Program-made: the position numbers and the translations under genes
Shown: positions 1 to 7,594 of the stretch, one piece after another
Position numbering within the stretch: position 1 is the first letter of the stretch
Layout: every line of letters starts with the position of its first letter
The notes under the pieces: generated by a model
What the model saw: the letters and a program-made list of their open reading frames with translations, nothing else
The model's database searches: none
Told to the model about the DNA's origin: nothing
Source: DATFQE01 sp963738205
GTDB taxonomy: Bacteria > Actinomycetota > Thermoleophilia > Gaiellales > Gaiellaceae
Length of the DNA stretch: 64,000 nt
Direction: 5' to 3'
NCBI GenBank assembly: GCA_963738205.1
Contig: CAVTVQ010000006.1
Location: forward strand, 744,001-808,000

Positions 1-255
1 AACCGCTATCTCGTCGTCGATCTCGAGCGGGCACCCAAGCCGCCGCCGGATCACTTCTACGAGCTCTGGATCAGCGCGCCGGGGAGCGACAGGAAGATCC
101 CGATCGGCTCGTTCATCCCGCGCGACGGGAAGACGCACCTCGAGGTGCCGCTGCCTACCGAAGGCAAGAAGCTCTCGATCGACATCTCCGTCCAGGACGA
201 GGACGGGCCGCCGGCCCACTCCGGCGAGACCGTCGCCAAAGCGCAGCTCCTGTAG
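1..255 (+). CDS. Anti-sigma-K factor RskA-type protein, C-terminal end (partial)
   Basis: The reading frame is open from the first base and gives the last 84 residues, ending at TAG. The piece has the pattern of the extracytoplasmic C-terminal domain of RskA-type anti-sigma factors (PF10099): a FYELWI segment, then IPIGSF, then a polar beta-rich tail with GPPAHSGE. In this family a cytoplasmic zinc-binding part holds an ECF sigma factor at the membrane, and this outer domain senses a signal. The sigma-binding part and any membrane segment lie outside the window, so the partner is unknown. It converges on the beta-propeller gene at 353, about 100 bases away. Confidence 0.7.
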   Translation, partial: NRYLVVDLERAPKPPPDHFYELWISAPGSDRKIPIGSFIPRDGKTHLEVPLPTEGKKLSIDISVQDEDGPPAHSGETVAKAQLL

Positions 256-352
256 GGATCGTCAACCGGAGCAAGAGCGCGGTGATAGCCGCCGATCAGG
301 ACAAGAGGCCCGCCGCGAGCTCGAGCACGAGCTCGCGGCGGGAGACTGCTGC

Positions 353-1348
353 CTAGCCGCGGCCTCTGTTCGAGCCGCGACGATCGTCCTTCTTCCCGTG
401 CCCCTTGCCGTTGTGCTTGTCCACTCGCACGAGGTTGTACGCGGCGGCCGACGGCGGCGTGGGTGCCGTCGTGCCGAAGCGCGCATTCACGGCGTAGAGC
501 AGGTCGCCGACGTCGTCGATCGTCGTCGGGACGTCGAACAGCGAATCGGTGATGAGCCGCCTGATCTCGCCGTTCCGCAGCCGGTGACCGACCCGAACGA
601 CCGCGATCTGGTTCGAGCGGTTCTGCACGACGTAGAGCGTCCGGCCCTCGAGCAGGATGCCGTCGCCGTTGACGACATTGCCGCCGCCGAGCCGGATCTC
701 TCGCGTGAAACCAGTGCGCGGATTGACGCGGAAGAGCTTGCCCAGGTTGGTCTGCACGACCACGAGCCACCTGCCGTCCCGCGTGGCGTCGATGCCGTTG
801 ACGTTGGTTCCCGGCGCCATGACCAGGTCGTTGCCGATCAGCGGAAGCGTCTCGGCGGCGGCGCCGAGAGCGCCGTCCCGGCCGATCGAGACGCGGTAGA
901 GCTGCTTGTTGTTCGAGTCGGTGAAGAATGCACCCTGACGCGTCACGACGACATCGTTGATGAAGCGCGGGCTCAGCGTGGTGAGCTGGTACTCCTTGAG
1001 CAGCGAGCCGTCGTCGGCGTCGTACACGAAGCCCTTGCCCGTACCGCCGCCGGCGACGAACAGGCGGTCGCCGCGGCGGTCGAACTCGACGCCGATCGAT
1101 GCCCGGCCGGGAACCGGGTCGACGAGGATGTCGCCCGAGCCCGTCCTCAGGTCGCCGCTGAAGATCGCTCCCGTCGGAATCGACCCGACGTAGAACGTCT
1201 TGCCTTGGATGGCAATGCCCTCAGGCTGGAAGCCGGTCGGGAGGGCAATCGTCTTCGGAAAGTCCTTCCCCCTGTGCGCACTCGATGGCAGGGCGGCCAG
1301 AGCGGCCACGGCTACGAGCGCTGCAAACAGCACTGTCACGCGACGCAA
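353..1348 (-). CDS. Secreted beta-propeller (SMP-30/gluconolactonase-like) protein
   Basis: 331 residues from a TTG start at 1348, chosen because a GAGGGGG ribosome-binding site lies about 8 bases upstream and the protein then opens with a clean signal peptide (MRRVTVLFAALVAVAALAAL, cleavage near SSAHRG). The rest is repeated beta-propeller blades of the SMP-30/NHL type (FQPEGIAI, RLFVAGGGTG, NVNGIDATRDGRWLVV, NGDGILLEGRTLYVV). The C-terminus is basic and glycine-rich (GKGHGKKDDRRG). It is probably exported. No catalytic metal ligands can be assigned with confidence, so substrate and reaction are unknown. Longer starts up to 1393 are open but would bury the signal peptide. Confidence 0.75.
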   Translation of the reverse strand: MRRVTVLFAALVAVAALAALPSSAHRGKDFPKTIALPTGFQPEGIAIQGKTFYVGSIPTGAIFSGDLRTGSGDILVDPVPGRASIGVEFDRRGDRLFVAGGGTGKGFVYDADDGSLLKEYQLTTLSPRFINDVVVTRQGAFFTDSNNKQLYRVSIGRDGALGAAAETLPLIGNDLVMAPGTNVNGIDATRDGRWLVVVQTNLGKLFRVNPRTGFTREIRLGGGNVVNGDGILLEGRTLYVVQNRSNQIAVVRVGHRLRNGEIRRLITDSLFDVPTTIDDVGDLLYAVNARFGTTAPTPPSAAAYNLVRVDKHNGKGHGKKDDRRGSNRGRG

Positions 1349-1411
1349 TCGAAAAACCCCCTCGGTCGTGGTCACCAAAACACTACGTGGCACCGGCCAA
1401 GTCGGATGGGT

Positions 1412-1870
1412 TCAACGGCGTGACTTGAGCGCGCGCTCGATCTGGCGGTCGGCGTCGCGGCGCGAGATGTCGCGCCGCTTGTCGCGCACATCCTTGCCCT
1501 TCGCCAGAGCGAGCTCGACCTTGGCGCGGCCGTTCTTGAAGTAGAGCCGCGTCGGCACGAGCGTCAATCCCTTCTCCTTGACCTTGCCGAACAAGGAGTC
1601 GATCTCCTTCGCCCGCAGCAGCAGCTTGCGATCGCGGTCGGGGTCGTGATTGGCGTAGCCGGCCTGGTCGTAGCCGGCGATGTGGGCGCCGATCAGCCAC
1701 GCCTCGCCGTCGCGTACGTCCGCGTAGGCGCGCTTGAGGTCGGCGCGGCCGTCGCGCAGCGACTTCACCTCGGAGCCGGTCAGCACGAGCCCGGCCTCGA
1801 GCCGCTCGAGCAGGTGGTACTCGTGGCGGGCCCGCCTGTTGTCTGCAATCAGCTTTTCACCCTGCGCCAT
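1412..1870 (-). CDS. smpB: SsrA-binding protein SmpB
   Basis: 152 residues. SmpB binds tmRNA and delivers it to stalled ribosomes for trans-translation. The family hallmarks are present: IADNRRARHEYHLLE at the N-terminus, LTGSEVKSLRDGRADLKRAY, LIGAHIAGYDQAGYANHDPDR, RKLLL, and a basic C-terminal tail (RDISRRDADRQIERAL) that enters the mRNA channel. The ATG at 1870 gives the normal family start MAQGEKLIA; an upstream in-frame extension to 1933 is open but not family-like. It is the end of the prfB-ftsE-ftsX-rnr-smpB type cluster on this strand. A tmRNA gene is not seen in the window. Confidence 0.96.
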   Translation of the reverse strand: MAQGEKLIADNRRARHEYHLLERLEAGLVLTGSEVKSLRDGRADLKRAYADVRDGEAWLIGAHIAGYDQAGYANHDPDRDRKLLLRAKEIDSLFGKVKEKGLTLVPTRLYFKNGRAKVELALAKGKDVRDKRRDISRRDADRQIERALKSRR

Positions 1871-1964
1871 GTACGCAAGGCTACTGCCATGTGCGCGTGG
1901 CTCGGACGACTCGGCCCACGAGGTAACGGCCACCTTCCTCCGCGGCGGTCTCGAGTCGCAGCGG

Positions 1965-2546
1965 CTACCCGACGAGCTGGAGGTGCTGCTCGGCGTCGCC
2001 GAAGGCGTCGAGCAGTGGACGCTCTACCAGGGACGCCTCGTAGACCTCGCCTCGGTACTGGTAGACGAGGCTCCCGCCGGGCCGCAGCCGCTCTGGCGCC
2101 TGCTCGAAGAGGCGGCGGAGCGGCCCGAGGCCGTCGCCGGGCGCGTAGAGCGCCGCCAGCGGCTCGCCCTCAAGCTCCGGATGTTGACTCGCCTCCCGAG
2201 CCGGGAGGTACGGCAGGTTCGCGACGACAAGGTCGAGGTCTCCGGGAATCGGGTCCAGCAAGTCGCCTTCGAGCACGTGCACGCGCCCGCCGATGCCCAG
2301 GCGGGCGACGTTGGCCGCCGCGAGCTCGACCGAGGCCGCGCTCGTGTCCGTCGCCCAGATCTCCGCCTGTGGCGCCGCGAGCGCCACGGCGACGGCGATC
2401 GCGCCCGAGCCGGTGCCGACGTCGGCGACGCGAGCCGGACCAGCGCCGATCCGCTCGAGGGCACGGTCGACCAGCGCCTCGGTCGCGGGACGAGGCGTCA
2501 TCACCCGCCCGGGCGCAGTCAGTAGGCCGATGCCGTGAAAGTCCAT
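1965..2546 (-). CDS. Short PrmC/HemK-like methyltransferase paralogue
   Basis: 193 residues, a class I SAM-dependent methyltransferase. Motif I is VADVGTGSGAIAVAVAL (about residues 40-56), an acidic ATDTS ends the second strand, and the catalytic NPPY position reads NLPYLP (about residues 110-115). It resembles the catalytic half of PrmC but lacks the N-terminal helical domain that docks on release factors. A full-length prmC is present elsewhere (58750-59580), so this copy probably methylates a different glutamine, or another substrate. It lies between the esterase and smpB with 33 bases to the upstream gene. N-terminal LLTAPGRVMTPRP is the usual pre-motif loop. Confidence 0.8.
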   Translation of the reverse strand: MDFHGIGLLTAPGRVMTPRPATEALVDRALERIGAGPARVADVGTGSGAIAVAVALAAPQAEIWATDTSAASVELAAANVARLGIGGRVHVLEGDLLDPIPGDLDLVVANLPYLPAREASQHPELEGEPLAALYAPGDGLGPLRRLFEQAPERLRPGGSLVYQYRGEVYEASLVERPLLDAFGDAEQHLQLVG

Positions 2547-2579
2547 CGTTCTTCGTTCGTGTCGTCGGTGGCCGCCTTC

Positions 2580-3224
2580 TTACGCCGGTGTCCCCGCGAG
2601 CGCGTCCGCCAGCCAGCCGCGAAGCTCGACGATGAAGTGCGGGTCGATCGTGTGGGGCAGCGGATACTCGCGGTAGAGCACCTCCGCTCCGGCCTCCTCG
2701 AGCAGCGTCCTCGCCTTCCGCCCCCACTCCACTCCGATCACCGGGTCGTGCGTGCCGTGGCCGATCGCGATCGGCGGAAACGGCGGCGTCAGGTCGAGCT
2801 CGAAGCCGGGCACGGTGGGGATGAAGCCGCTCATGGCGATCAGCGCCGGCGGGCGAGGCCTGCCTTTGCCGAGACCCAGGGCGTAGGTCATCACCGCGCC
2901 CTGCGAGAAGCCGCCGAGCACCGTCTTTTCGGGCGGGATGCCCGTCTCGGCGGCGAGGTCGTCGAGCCAACGGGAGGCGAGCTCGTAGGTGGGTAGGAAC
3001 GTGCTCGGATCGGGCGTGCCGAGCCCTGCCAGCGCGTACCAGTGGGCACCGCCCGGCGGCAGCGAGAGCGGGCCTCGCGGTGTGACTCCCAGCAGGCGTC
3101 GCTCGGGGTCGAGCAGGTCGAGCAGCGGGAAGAGGTCCTGCTCGTCGGCGCCGCGGCCGTGGAAGAGGACCAGCAGCCCGTCCGGCTCGCCGGCGGCGGG
3201 CCGCGTGCGGTACGTCAGGCTCAA
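2580..3224 (-). CDS. MhqD/phospholipase-carboxylesterase family hydrolase
   Basis: 214 residues, an alpha/beta hydrolase of the PF02230 family. The nucleophile elbow is GGFSQGAVM (Ser about residue 110), the acid is in HGTHDPVIG and the histidine in PLPHTIDPHF. LLVLFHGRGADEQDL supplies the oxyanion-hole strand. The chosen start is TTG at 3224, which overlaps the TGA of the upstream dioxygenase gene as TTGA; no ATG or GTG fits the family N-terminus (SLTYRTRP). Together with that gene it looks like the Bacillus mhqE-mhqD pair, which protects against quinones. This role is inferred from the pairing. Confidence 0.85.
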   Translation of the reverse strand: MSLTYRTRPAAGEPDGLLVLFHGRGADEQDLFPLLDLLDPERRLLGVTPRGPLSLPPGGAHWYALAGLGTPDPSTFLPTYELASRWLDDLAAETGIPPEKTVLGGFSQGAVMTYALGLGKGRPRPPALIAMSGFIPTVPGFELDLTPPFPPIAIGHGTHDPVIGVEWGRKARTLLEEAGAEVLYREYPLPHTIDPHFIVELRGWLADALAGTPA

Positions 3225-4144
3225 CGAGCTGCTCGGGTCTCTCGCGGGTTCGGCAGGGGCGTGAGAATCGGCTCGACGCGCTCGCGGAGGTGCTCGAAGT
3301 TGGGCGGGAGCGAGAGGCGCTCGCCGAGGTGCTCGGCCGGCTCGTCGGTCGTGAACCCGGGCCCGATCGTGGCCAGCTCGAAGAGCACGCCGCTCGGCTC
3401 GCGGAAGTAGACCGACTTGAAGTAGAAACGGTCGATGACGGGCGTCGGGTGCGCGCCCGACTCGGCGACGCGTTCGCGCCACGCCTCGTGCTCGTCCATC
3501 GTGGTCGCCCAGGCGACGTGGTGGACCGTGCCCGCGCCGCCGAAGCCGCGCTCGGGCGGCGACTCGTCGTACGTGTACGTGCCGCCGCGCTTGTCGCCGC
3601 GCACCTCCCAGCCTTCCTCGCGCGGCTGGAAGCCCAGTGTCTCCTCGAGGAAGCCGCGGCTCTCCTCGGGCTGGACGGCGAAGGCGCGCACGCCGTCGAA
3701 GCCCTGGATCGCGTGCTCGGCCGGAATCTCCGGGTGCTCGGCCACGAGCGGCTCATCCGTCGTGTCTACGACGGCGAGCTCGAGCGCGAGCCCCTCCGGA
3801 TCGGCGAAGCGGAGCGTTCCGCCCTCGCGGCTCGTCTCGATGCCGTCTGCCGCGAGCCGCTCCTCCCAGAAGGCCAGCGAGTCGTCGGACGGGACGCGGA
3901 AACGGACGGTGTGCACCATTCCCGCGCCGGCCCTCCCGCGGCGGGCGCCCGGGTACTCGAAGAAGGTGATGTCCGCGCCGGGGCTGCCCTTCTCGTCGGC
4001 GTAGAACAGGTGGTAGACGGTCGGGTCGTCCTGGTTGACCGTCTTCTTCACCAGCCGCAGACCAAGCGTGCCTGCGTAGAACTCGACGTTCCGCGGCGCA
4101 TCGCCGGTGATCGCCGTGACGTGATGGATGCCTTCGAGCCTCAT
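3221..4144 (-). CDS. Glyoxalase-fold ring-cleaving dioxygenase, MhqE/MhqO family
   Basis: 307 residues with two vicinal-oxygen-chelate modules. The first begins GIHHVTAITGDAPRNVEFYAG and the second centres on AGTVHHVAWAT; metal ligands are the two His of these strands and Glu in GVLFELATIGPGF. Length and the FTTDEP tail match the MhqO/LinE-like family, whose members cleave hydroquinone or catechol rings. The start ATG at 4144 overlaps the TGA of the RNase R-like gene (ATGA), and its own TGA overlaps the following hydrolase start. Quinone/electrophile detoxification is the likely role by analogy with mhqED. No MhqR-type repressor is adjacent. Confidence 0.88.
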   Translation of the reverse strand: MRLEGIHHVTAITGDAPRNVEFYAGTLGLRLVKKTVNQDDPTVYHLFYADEKGSPGADITFFEYPGARRGRAGAGMVHTVRFRVPSDDSLAFWEERLAADGIETSREGGTLRFADPEGLALELAVVDTTDEPLVAEHPEIPAEHAIQGFDGVRAFAVQPEESRGFLEETLGFQPREEGWEVRGDKRGGTYTYDESPPERGFGGAGTVHHVAWATTMDEHEAWRERVAESGAHPTPVIDRFYFKSVYFREPSGVLFELATIGPGFTTDEPAEHLGERLSLPPNFEHLRERVEPILTPLPNPRETRAAR

Positions 4145-5871
4145 CGTCGCCGTCTACCAACCTTTCCCTTGTCGCGGTTACTCCCACCTGGGAGCGCCAG
4201 CTCGACCTTGCCTTCGTTCCGCCGGACGTCCGCCACTCGCACCTCGATGCGGTCGCCGAGCCTGTAGCGACGACCGCCCCGACGGCCGACGAGCGCGACT
4301 GCCAGCGGGTCCAGCTCGTAGTAGTCGTCGGTCAGCCTACGCGCAGGCAGCATCCCCTCGAAGACCTCGCCGAAACGGGCGAACAGGCCGCCCGGGATCA
4401 AGCCGATGATCTCGCCCTCCCAGACGTGCTCCCACCCCAGCTCGAACAGGCGAGCTTCGAGGTACCAGGCGAGGCAGAGCTCATCGGCTAGATACTCGAT
4501 CTCGGCCGCCTCCCGCTCACGGACCGAGCAGTGCTCCGCGACGTCCGCGAGGTCGTCGGGAACCCGTTCCTCGCCGACGCCGAGCTCGTCGAGGAGCGCG
4601 CGGTGAACGACGAGGTCGGGATAGCGGCGGATCGGCGAGGTGAAGTGGCAGTACGCGCGGCTCGCCAGGCCCGAGTGACCGAGGTTTCGCGGGTCGTAGC
4701 GGGCCTGCTTGAGCGCCCGCAGCACCAGGGTCCGGAACGCCTCCTCCCCACGTTTCGTGCGGGCCGTGTACTCGCTGACGAGCTCGCTCGCGGCCGCCGC
4801 GACCTTCGCTGCGGCCGCCGGCGTCGTCGTCTCCGGGTCGGGCGCGGCGGGCGTCGGGACCTCGAGCTCGGCGAGCCGGGACAGCAGCAGCTCGACCGAC
4901 TGCGGCTCGGGCGGCTCGTGGACACGGTAGAGGCCGGGTCGCTGGCGCGAGGAGAGCAGCTCGGCCACGCACTCGTTGGCGAGGATCATCAGCTCCTCGA
5001 CGAGCACGTGCGCGTGCGGCTCGCCCTCGCGGTGCACGGCGGCCACGCCGCCCCGCTCGTCGAACTCGAAGGACAGCTCGAGGCTCTGGACGCGTAACGC
5101 GCCGCGCGCGAAGCGGCGCTGCCGCAGGAACCCGGACAGCCGCTCCGCGTTCGCGAGGGCTTCCGTGAGCTCCGGCGTCACCCGCTCCCGCCCGGCCAGG
5201 ATCTCCTCGACGCGCCCGTACGTGAAGCGCTCCTTGCTGCGAATGACCGAGCGGTAGAAGACAGGCTCGCCCTGCTCGAGCTTGGTTCCGGAGAACGGCA
5301 CTTCGACCGTCAGGCAGAGGCGATCCTCGTGCGGCCGGAGCGAACAGAGGTCGTCGGCGAGCTCGTGCGGGAGCATCGGCGCTACGAGCCCAGGGACGTA
5401 CGTCGACAGGGCCCGCTGCTCGGCGCCGCGGTCGAGCGGCGTCCCCGCCGGCACGAAGTACGAGACGTCGGCGATGTGCACCCAGGCACGCAGGCCGTCG
5501 CCCTCGGGCAGCACGCAGATCGCGTCGTCGAAGTCCTTCGCCGTTTCAGGGTCGATCGTGAACGTCAGCTGCTCGCGCAGGTCGACCCGCCCGTCCAGAG
5601 ACGGGTCAGGCGCCGCGTAGGGCTCGAAGTCGACCAGCGCGCCGCGCTCGATCAGAAGCCCTTCGAGCACCGCCTGGATCGCGTCGGCGCGCCCGAGCAC
5701 GCGCTCCAGCCGCGCGCGGCCGCGCCTGCCGACCGTGACGACCGCGAGATCGCCGGGCTTGACGTTTTCGAGCCCCCTGCGGTCGAGGGTGACGTGCGCG
5801 CCGGGCGTGAAGTAGGGCTCGCCGCCGAGGAACCTCCCTCGTCGGGCGACCTCTACGACGAGCCGGGTCAG
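4141..5871 (-). CDS. rnr: RNase R / VacB-family 3'-5' exoribonuclease
   Basis: 576 residues if started at CTG 5871. The RNB catalytic signature TIDPETAKDFDDAI lies near residues 104-118 and a C-terminal S1-like domain runs from EGEIIGLIPGGLFARFGEV to KVELALPGG. Cold-shock-like sequence is at the very N-terminus (PYFTPGAHVTLDRRG), so the first canonical start, GTG 5700, would delete it. The CTG overlaps the ftsX stop as CTGA. At under 600 residues it is shorter than E. coli RNase R (813) and lacks most of the N-terminal extension. It degrades structured RNA and often works with SmpB/tmRNA, which fits this cluster. The function is secure; the start is not. Confidence 0.85.
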   Translation of the reverse strand: MTRLVVEVARRGRFLGGEPYFTPGAHVTLDRRGLENVKPGDLAVVTVGRRGRARLERVLGRADAIQAVLEGLLIERGALVDFEPYAAPDPSLDGRVDLREQLTFTIDPETAKDFDDAICVLPEGDGLRAWVHIADVSYFVPAGTPLDRGAEQRALSTYVPGLVAPMLPHELADDLCSLRPHEDRLCLTVEVPFSGTKLEQGEPVFYRSVIRSKERFTYGRVEEILAGRERVTPELTEALANAERLSGFLRQRRFARGALRVQSLELSFEFDERGGVAAVHREGEPHAHVLVEELMILANECVAELLSSRQRPGLYRVHEPPEPQSVELLLSRLAELEVPTPAAPDPETTTPAAAAKVAAAASELVSEYTARTKRGEEAFRTLVLRALKQARYDPRNLGHSGLASRAYCHFTSPIRRYPDLVVHRALLDELGVGEERVPDDLADVAEHCSVREREAAEIEYLADELCLAWYLEARLFELGWEHVWEGEIIGLIPGGLFARFGEVFEGMLPARRLTDDYYELDPLAVALVGRRGGRRYRLGDRIEVRVADVRRNEGKVELALPGGSNRDKGKVGRRRR

Positions 5872-6755
5872 ACCTTCAGGAAGCGGCGGATCGTCAGGCC
5901 GGAGCCCGCGGCGCCCAGCAGAAGCCCGATCGCGATCACGATCAGGGCGTTGAGCCCGAACGAGATGGCCTGGACGTCCTTACCGTCGTCGATGTGGCCC
6001 AGGATCTGCGGCAGCGCGATCTCTTTGCCGAGCAGGAGCAGCAGTACGGCGACCACCGAGCCGATCAGCCCGACGATCAAGCCTTCGAGCATGAACGGAC
6101 CGCGCACGAACCAGTTCGTCGCGCCCACGAGCTTCATCACCTCGATCTCGCGCCGCCGCGAGAAGATCGAGAGGCGAATCGTGTTCGCGATCAGCAGCGC
6201 GGACGCAGCGAGCAGGATCACGACGGCGAGCAGGAACAGCGCCTCGATCACGCGCGCCACCTTGAGGATCCGGTTCGCGGTCTTCTCGCCGTAGGTGACC
6301 TTCTCCACCCCTGGCGGCTTCGGCTCCAGCGACTGCGCGATCTCCTGCGTGTACTCGCCCTTGACCGGCTGCACCTCGTAGGCGTCGGGGAGCGGGTTGT
6401 AGGCGAGATCCTGGACGAGCTCGGGGTTCTGCTTGCGCATCCGCTCGAGCGCCTGTTCCTTGCCGACGAACGTGGCGGTCTTCACCTTCGGGTTCGACTC
6501 CAGCTTGATTCGCACGGCGTCGATCTGCTTCTCGGTCGCCGGCTTGCCCGGGCAGGTCGACTCCGTGCAGAAGAACGTCTTGACCACGAGCTTGTCCTTC
6601 GTGTGGTCGCTCCAGGAGCGCGCCCAGGTGCCGAAGGCGATCAGCAGCCCCACGAGGAACATGCCGATCAACACGGTCACGGTCGCCGCGACCGTCGTCG
6701 AGAGGTTCGCCGTGATCGAGCGGAGCGCCTCGGAGCCGATCATCCGAAGCCTCAT
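5868..6755 (-). CDS. ftsX: Cell-division protein FtsX
   Basis: 295 residues with FtsX architecture: a short cytoplasmic N-terminus, TM1 about residues 22-45, a large extracytoplasmic domain (about 50-165), then three TM segments (about 170-195, 220-245, 265-290) carrying the FtsX/MacB signature SIFSRRREIEVMKLVGATNWFVRGPF. With FtsE it forms the ABC-type complex that activates peptidoglycan hydrolases at the septum. The extracytoplasmic loop has two cysteines (FFCTESTCPGKP), which could form a disulfide. The ATG overlaps the ftsE stop (ATGA), and its stop overlaps the RNase R-like start. Confidence 0.96.
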   Translation of the reverse strand: MRLRMIGSEALRSITANLSTTVAATVTVLIGMFLVGLLIAFGTWARSWSDHTKDKLVVKTFFCTESTCPGKPATEKQIDAVRIKLESNPKVKTATFVGKEQALERMRKQNPELVQDLAYNPLPDAYEVQPVKGEYTQEIAQSLEPKPPGVEKVTYGEKTANRILKVARVIEALFLLAVVILLAASALLIANTIRLSIFSRRREIEVMKLVGATNWFVRGPFMLEGLIVGLIGSVVAVLLLLLGKEIALPQILGHIDDGKDVQAISFGLNALIVIAIGLLLGAAGSGLTIRRFLKV

Positions 6756-7522
6756 TCCGACGTGTATCCCCCGCGGCGCTCGTCCCGGGCGAGGACGCCG
6801 TGCTCGAGCGCGATCACGCGCTTGCGCATCTTGTCGACCATCTCGCGGTCGTGGGTGACCATCAGGATCGTCGTCCCGGAGCGGTTGATCCGGTACAGCA
6901 GCTGCATGATCCCGACCGAGGTGTCCGGATCGAGGTTCCCGGTCGGCTCGTCGCAGACGAGCAGCGGCGGGTGGTTGACGAACGCGCGCGCGATCGAGAC
7001 GCGCTGCTGCTCACCGCCCGAGAGCTCGTCGGGATAGCTGTTCATCTTGTGCGAGAGGCCGACGAGTCCGAGCACCTCAGGCACCTTGTTGCGGATCGCG
7101 GTGCGGCTCTCGCCCTGAACCTTGAGCGCATAGGCGACGTTCTCCGCCGTGGTGCGGTTCGGCAGCAGCTTGAAGTCCTGGAAGACACAGCCGACGTTGC
7201 GACGCAGCATCGGCACCTTGCGGCGACCGAGCCGGCCGAGGTCGCGACCCCCGACGAAGATTCGCCCCTGCGTCGGCTCCAGCTCCTTCAAGAGCAGGCG
7301 GATCACGGTCGACTTCCCGGAGCCGGAGGCGCCCACGACGAACACGAACTCGCCCTTGTCGATCACGAACGAGACGTCCCGGAGCGCATGGACATTGGGC
7401 TCGTAGATCTTCGTCACGTCCTCGAACACGATCATCGAGCGCGCGCTCGCGACGGGGCGGTCTCCGTCCTGCGGCGGAGCTACCACGTCGGTCTCGGGTG
7501 TCTGAACGAGTGAGTCTGTCAC
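6752..7522 (-). CDS. ftsE: Cell-division ATP-binding protein FtsE
   Basis: 256 residues from a GTG at 7522 with a GGAAAG site upstream. ABC ATPase motifs are all present: Walker A GASGSGKST, Q-loop CVFQDFKLLPNRT, signature LSGGEQQR, Walker B LLVCDEPTGNLD and switch VTHD. The N-terminal 29 residues are low-complexity; an internal ATG at 7435 (MIVFEDVTKIY) would give the usual FtsE start, so the true N-terminus is uncertain. It partners FtsX, encoded immediately downstream. Confidence 0.96.
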   Translation of the reverse strand: MTDSLVQTPETDVVAPPQDGDRPVASARSMIVFEDVTKIYEPNVHALRDVSFVIDKGEFVFVVGASGSGKSTVIRLLLKELEPTQGRIFVGGRDLGRLGRRKVPMLRRNVGCVFQDFKLLPNRTTAENVAYALKVQGESRTAIRNKVPEVLGLVGLSHKMNSYPDELSGGEQQRVSIARAFVNHPPLLVCDEPTGNLDPDTSVGIMQLLYRINRSGTTILMVTHDREMVDKMRKRVIALEHGVLARDERRGGYTSE

Positions 7523-7594
7523 CGTGATCTTTCCGGCCCCGCACCCGCGGCGGCCGAGTCGTCGCAGCGGGTGCGAGTCTAGCGAAACCTCCTG

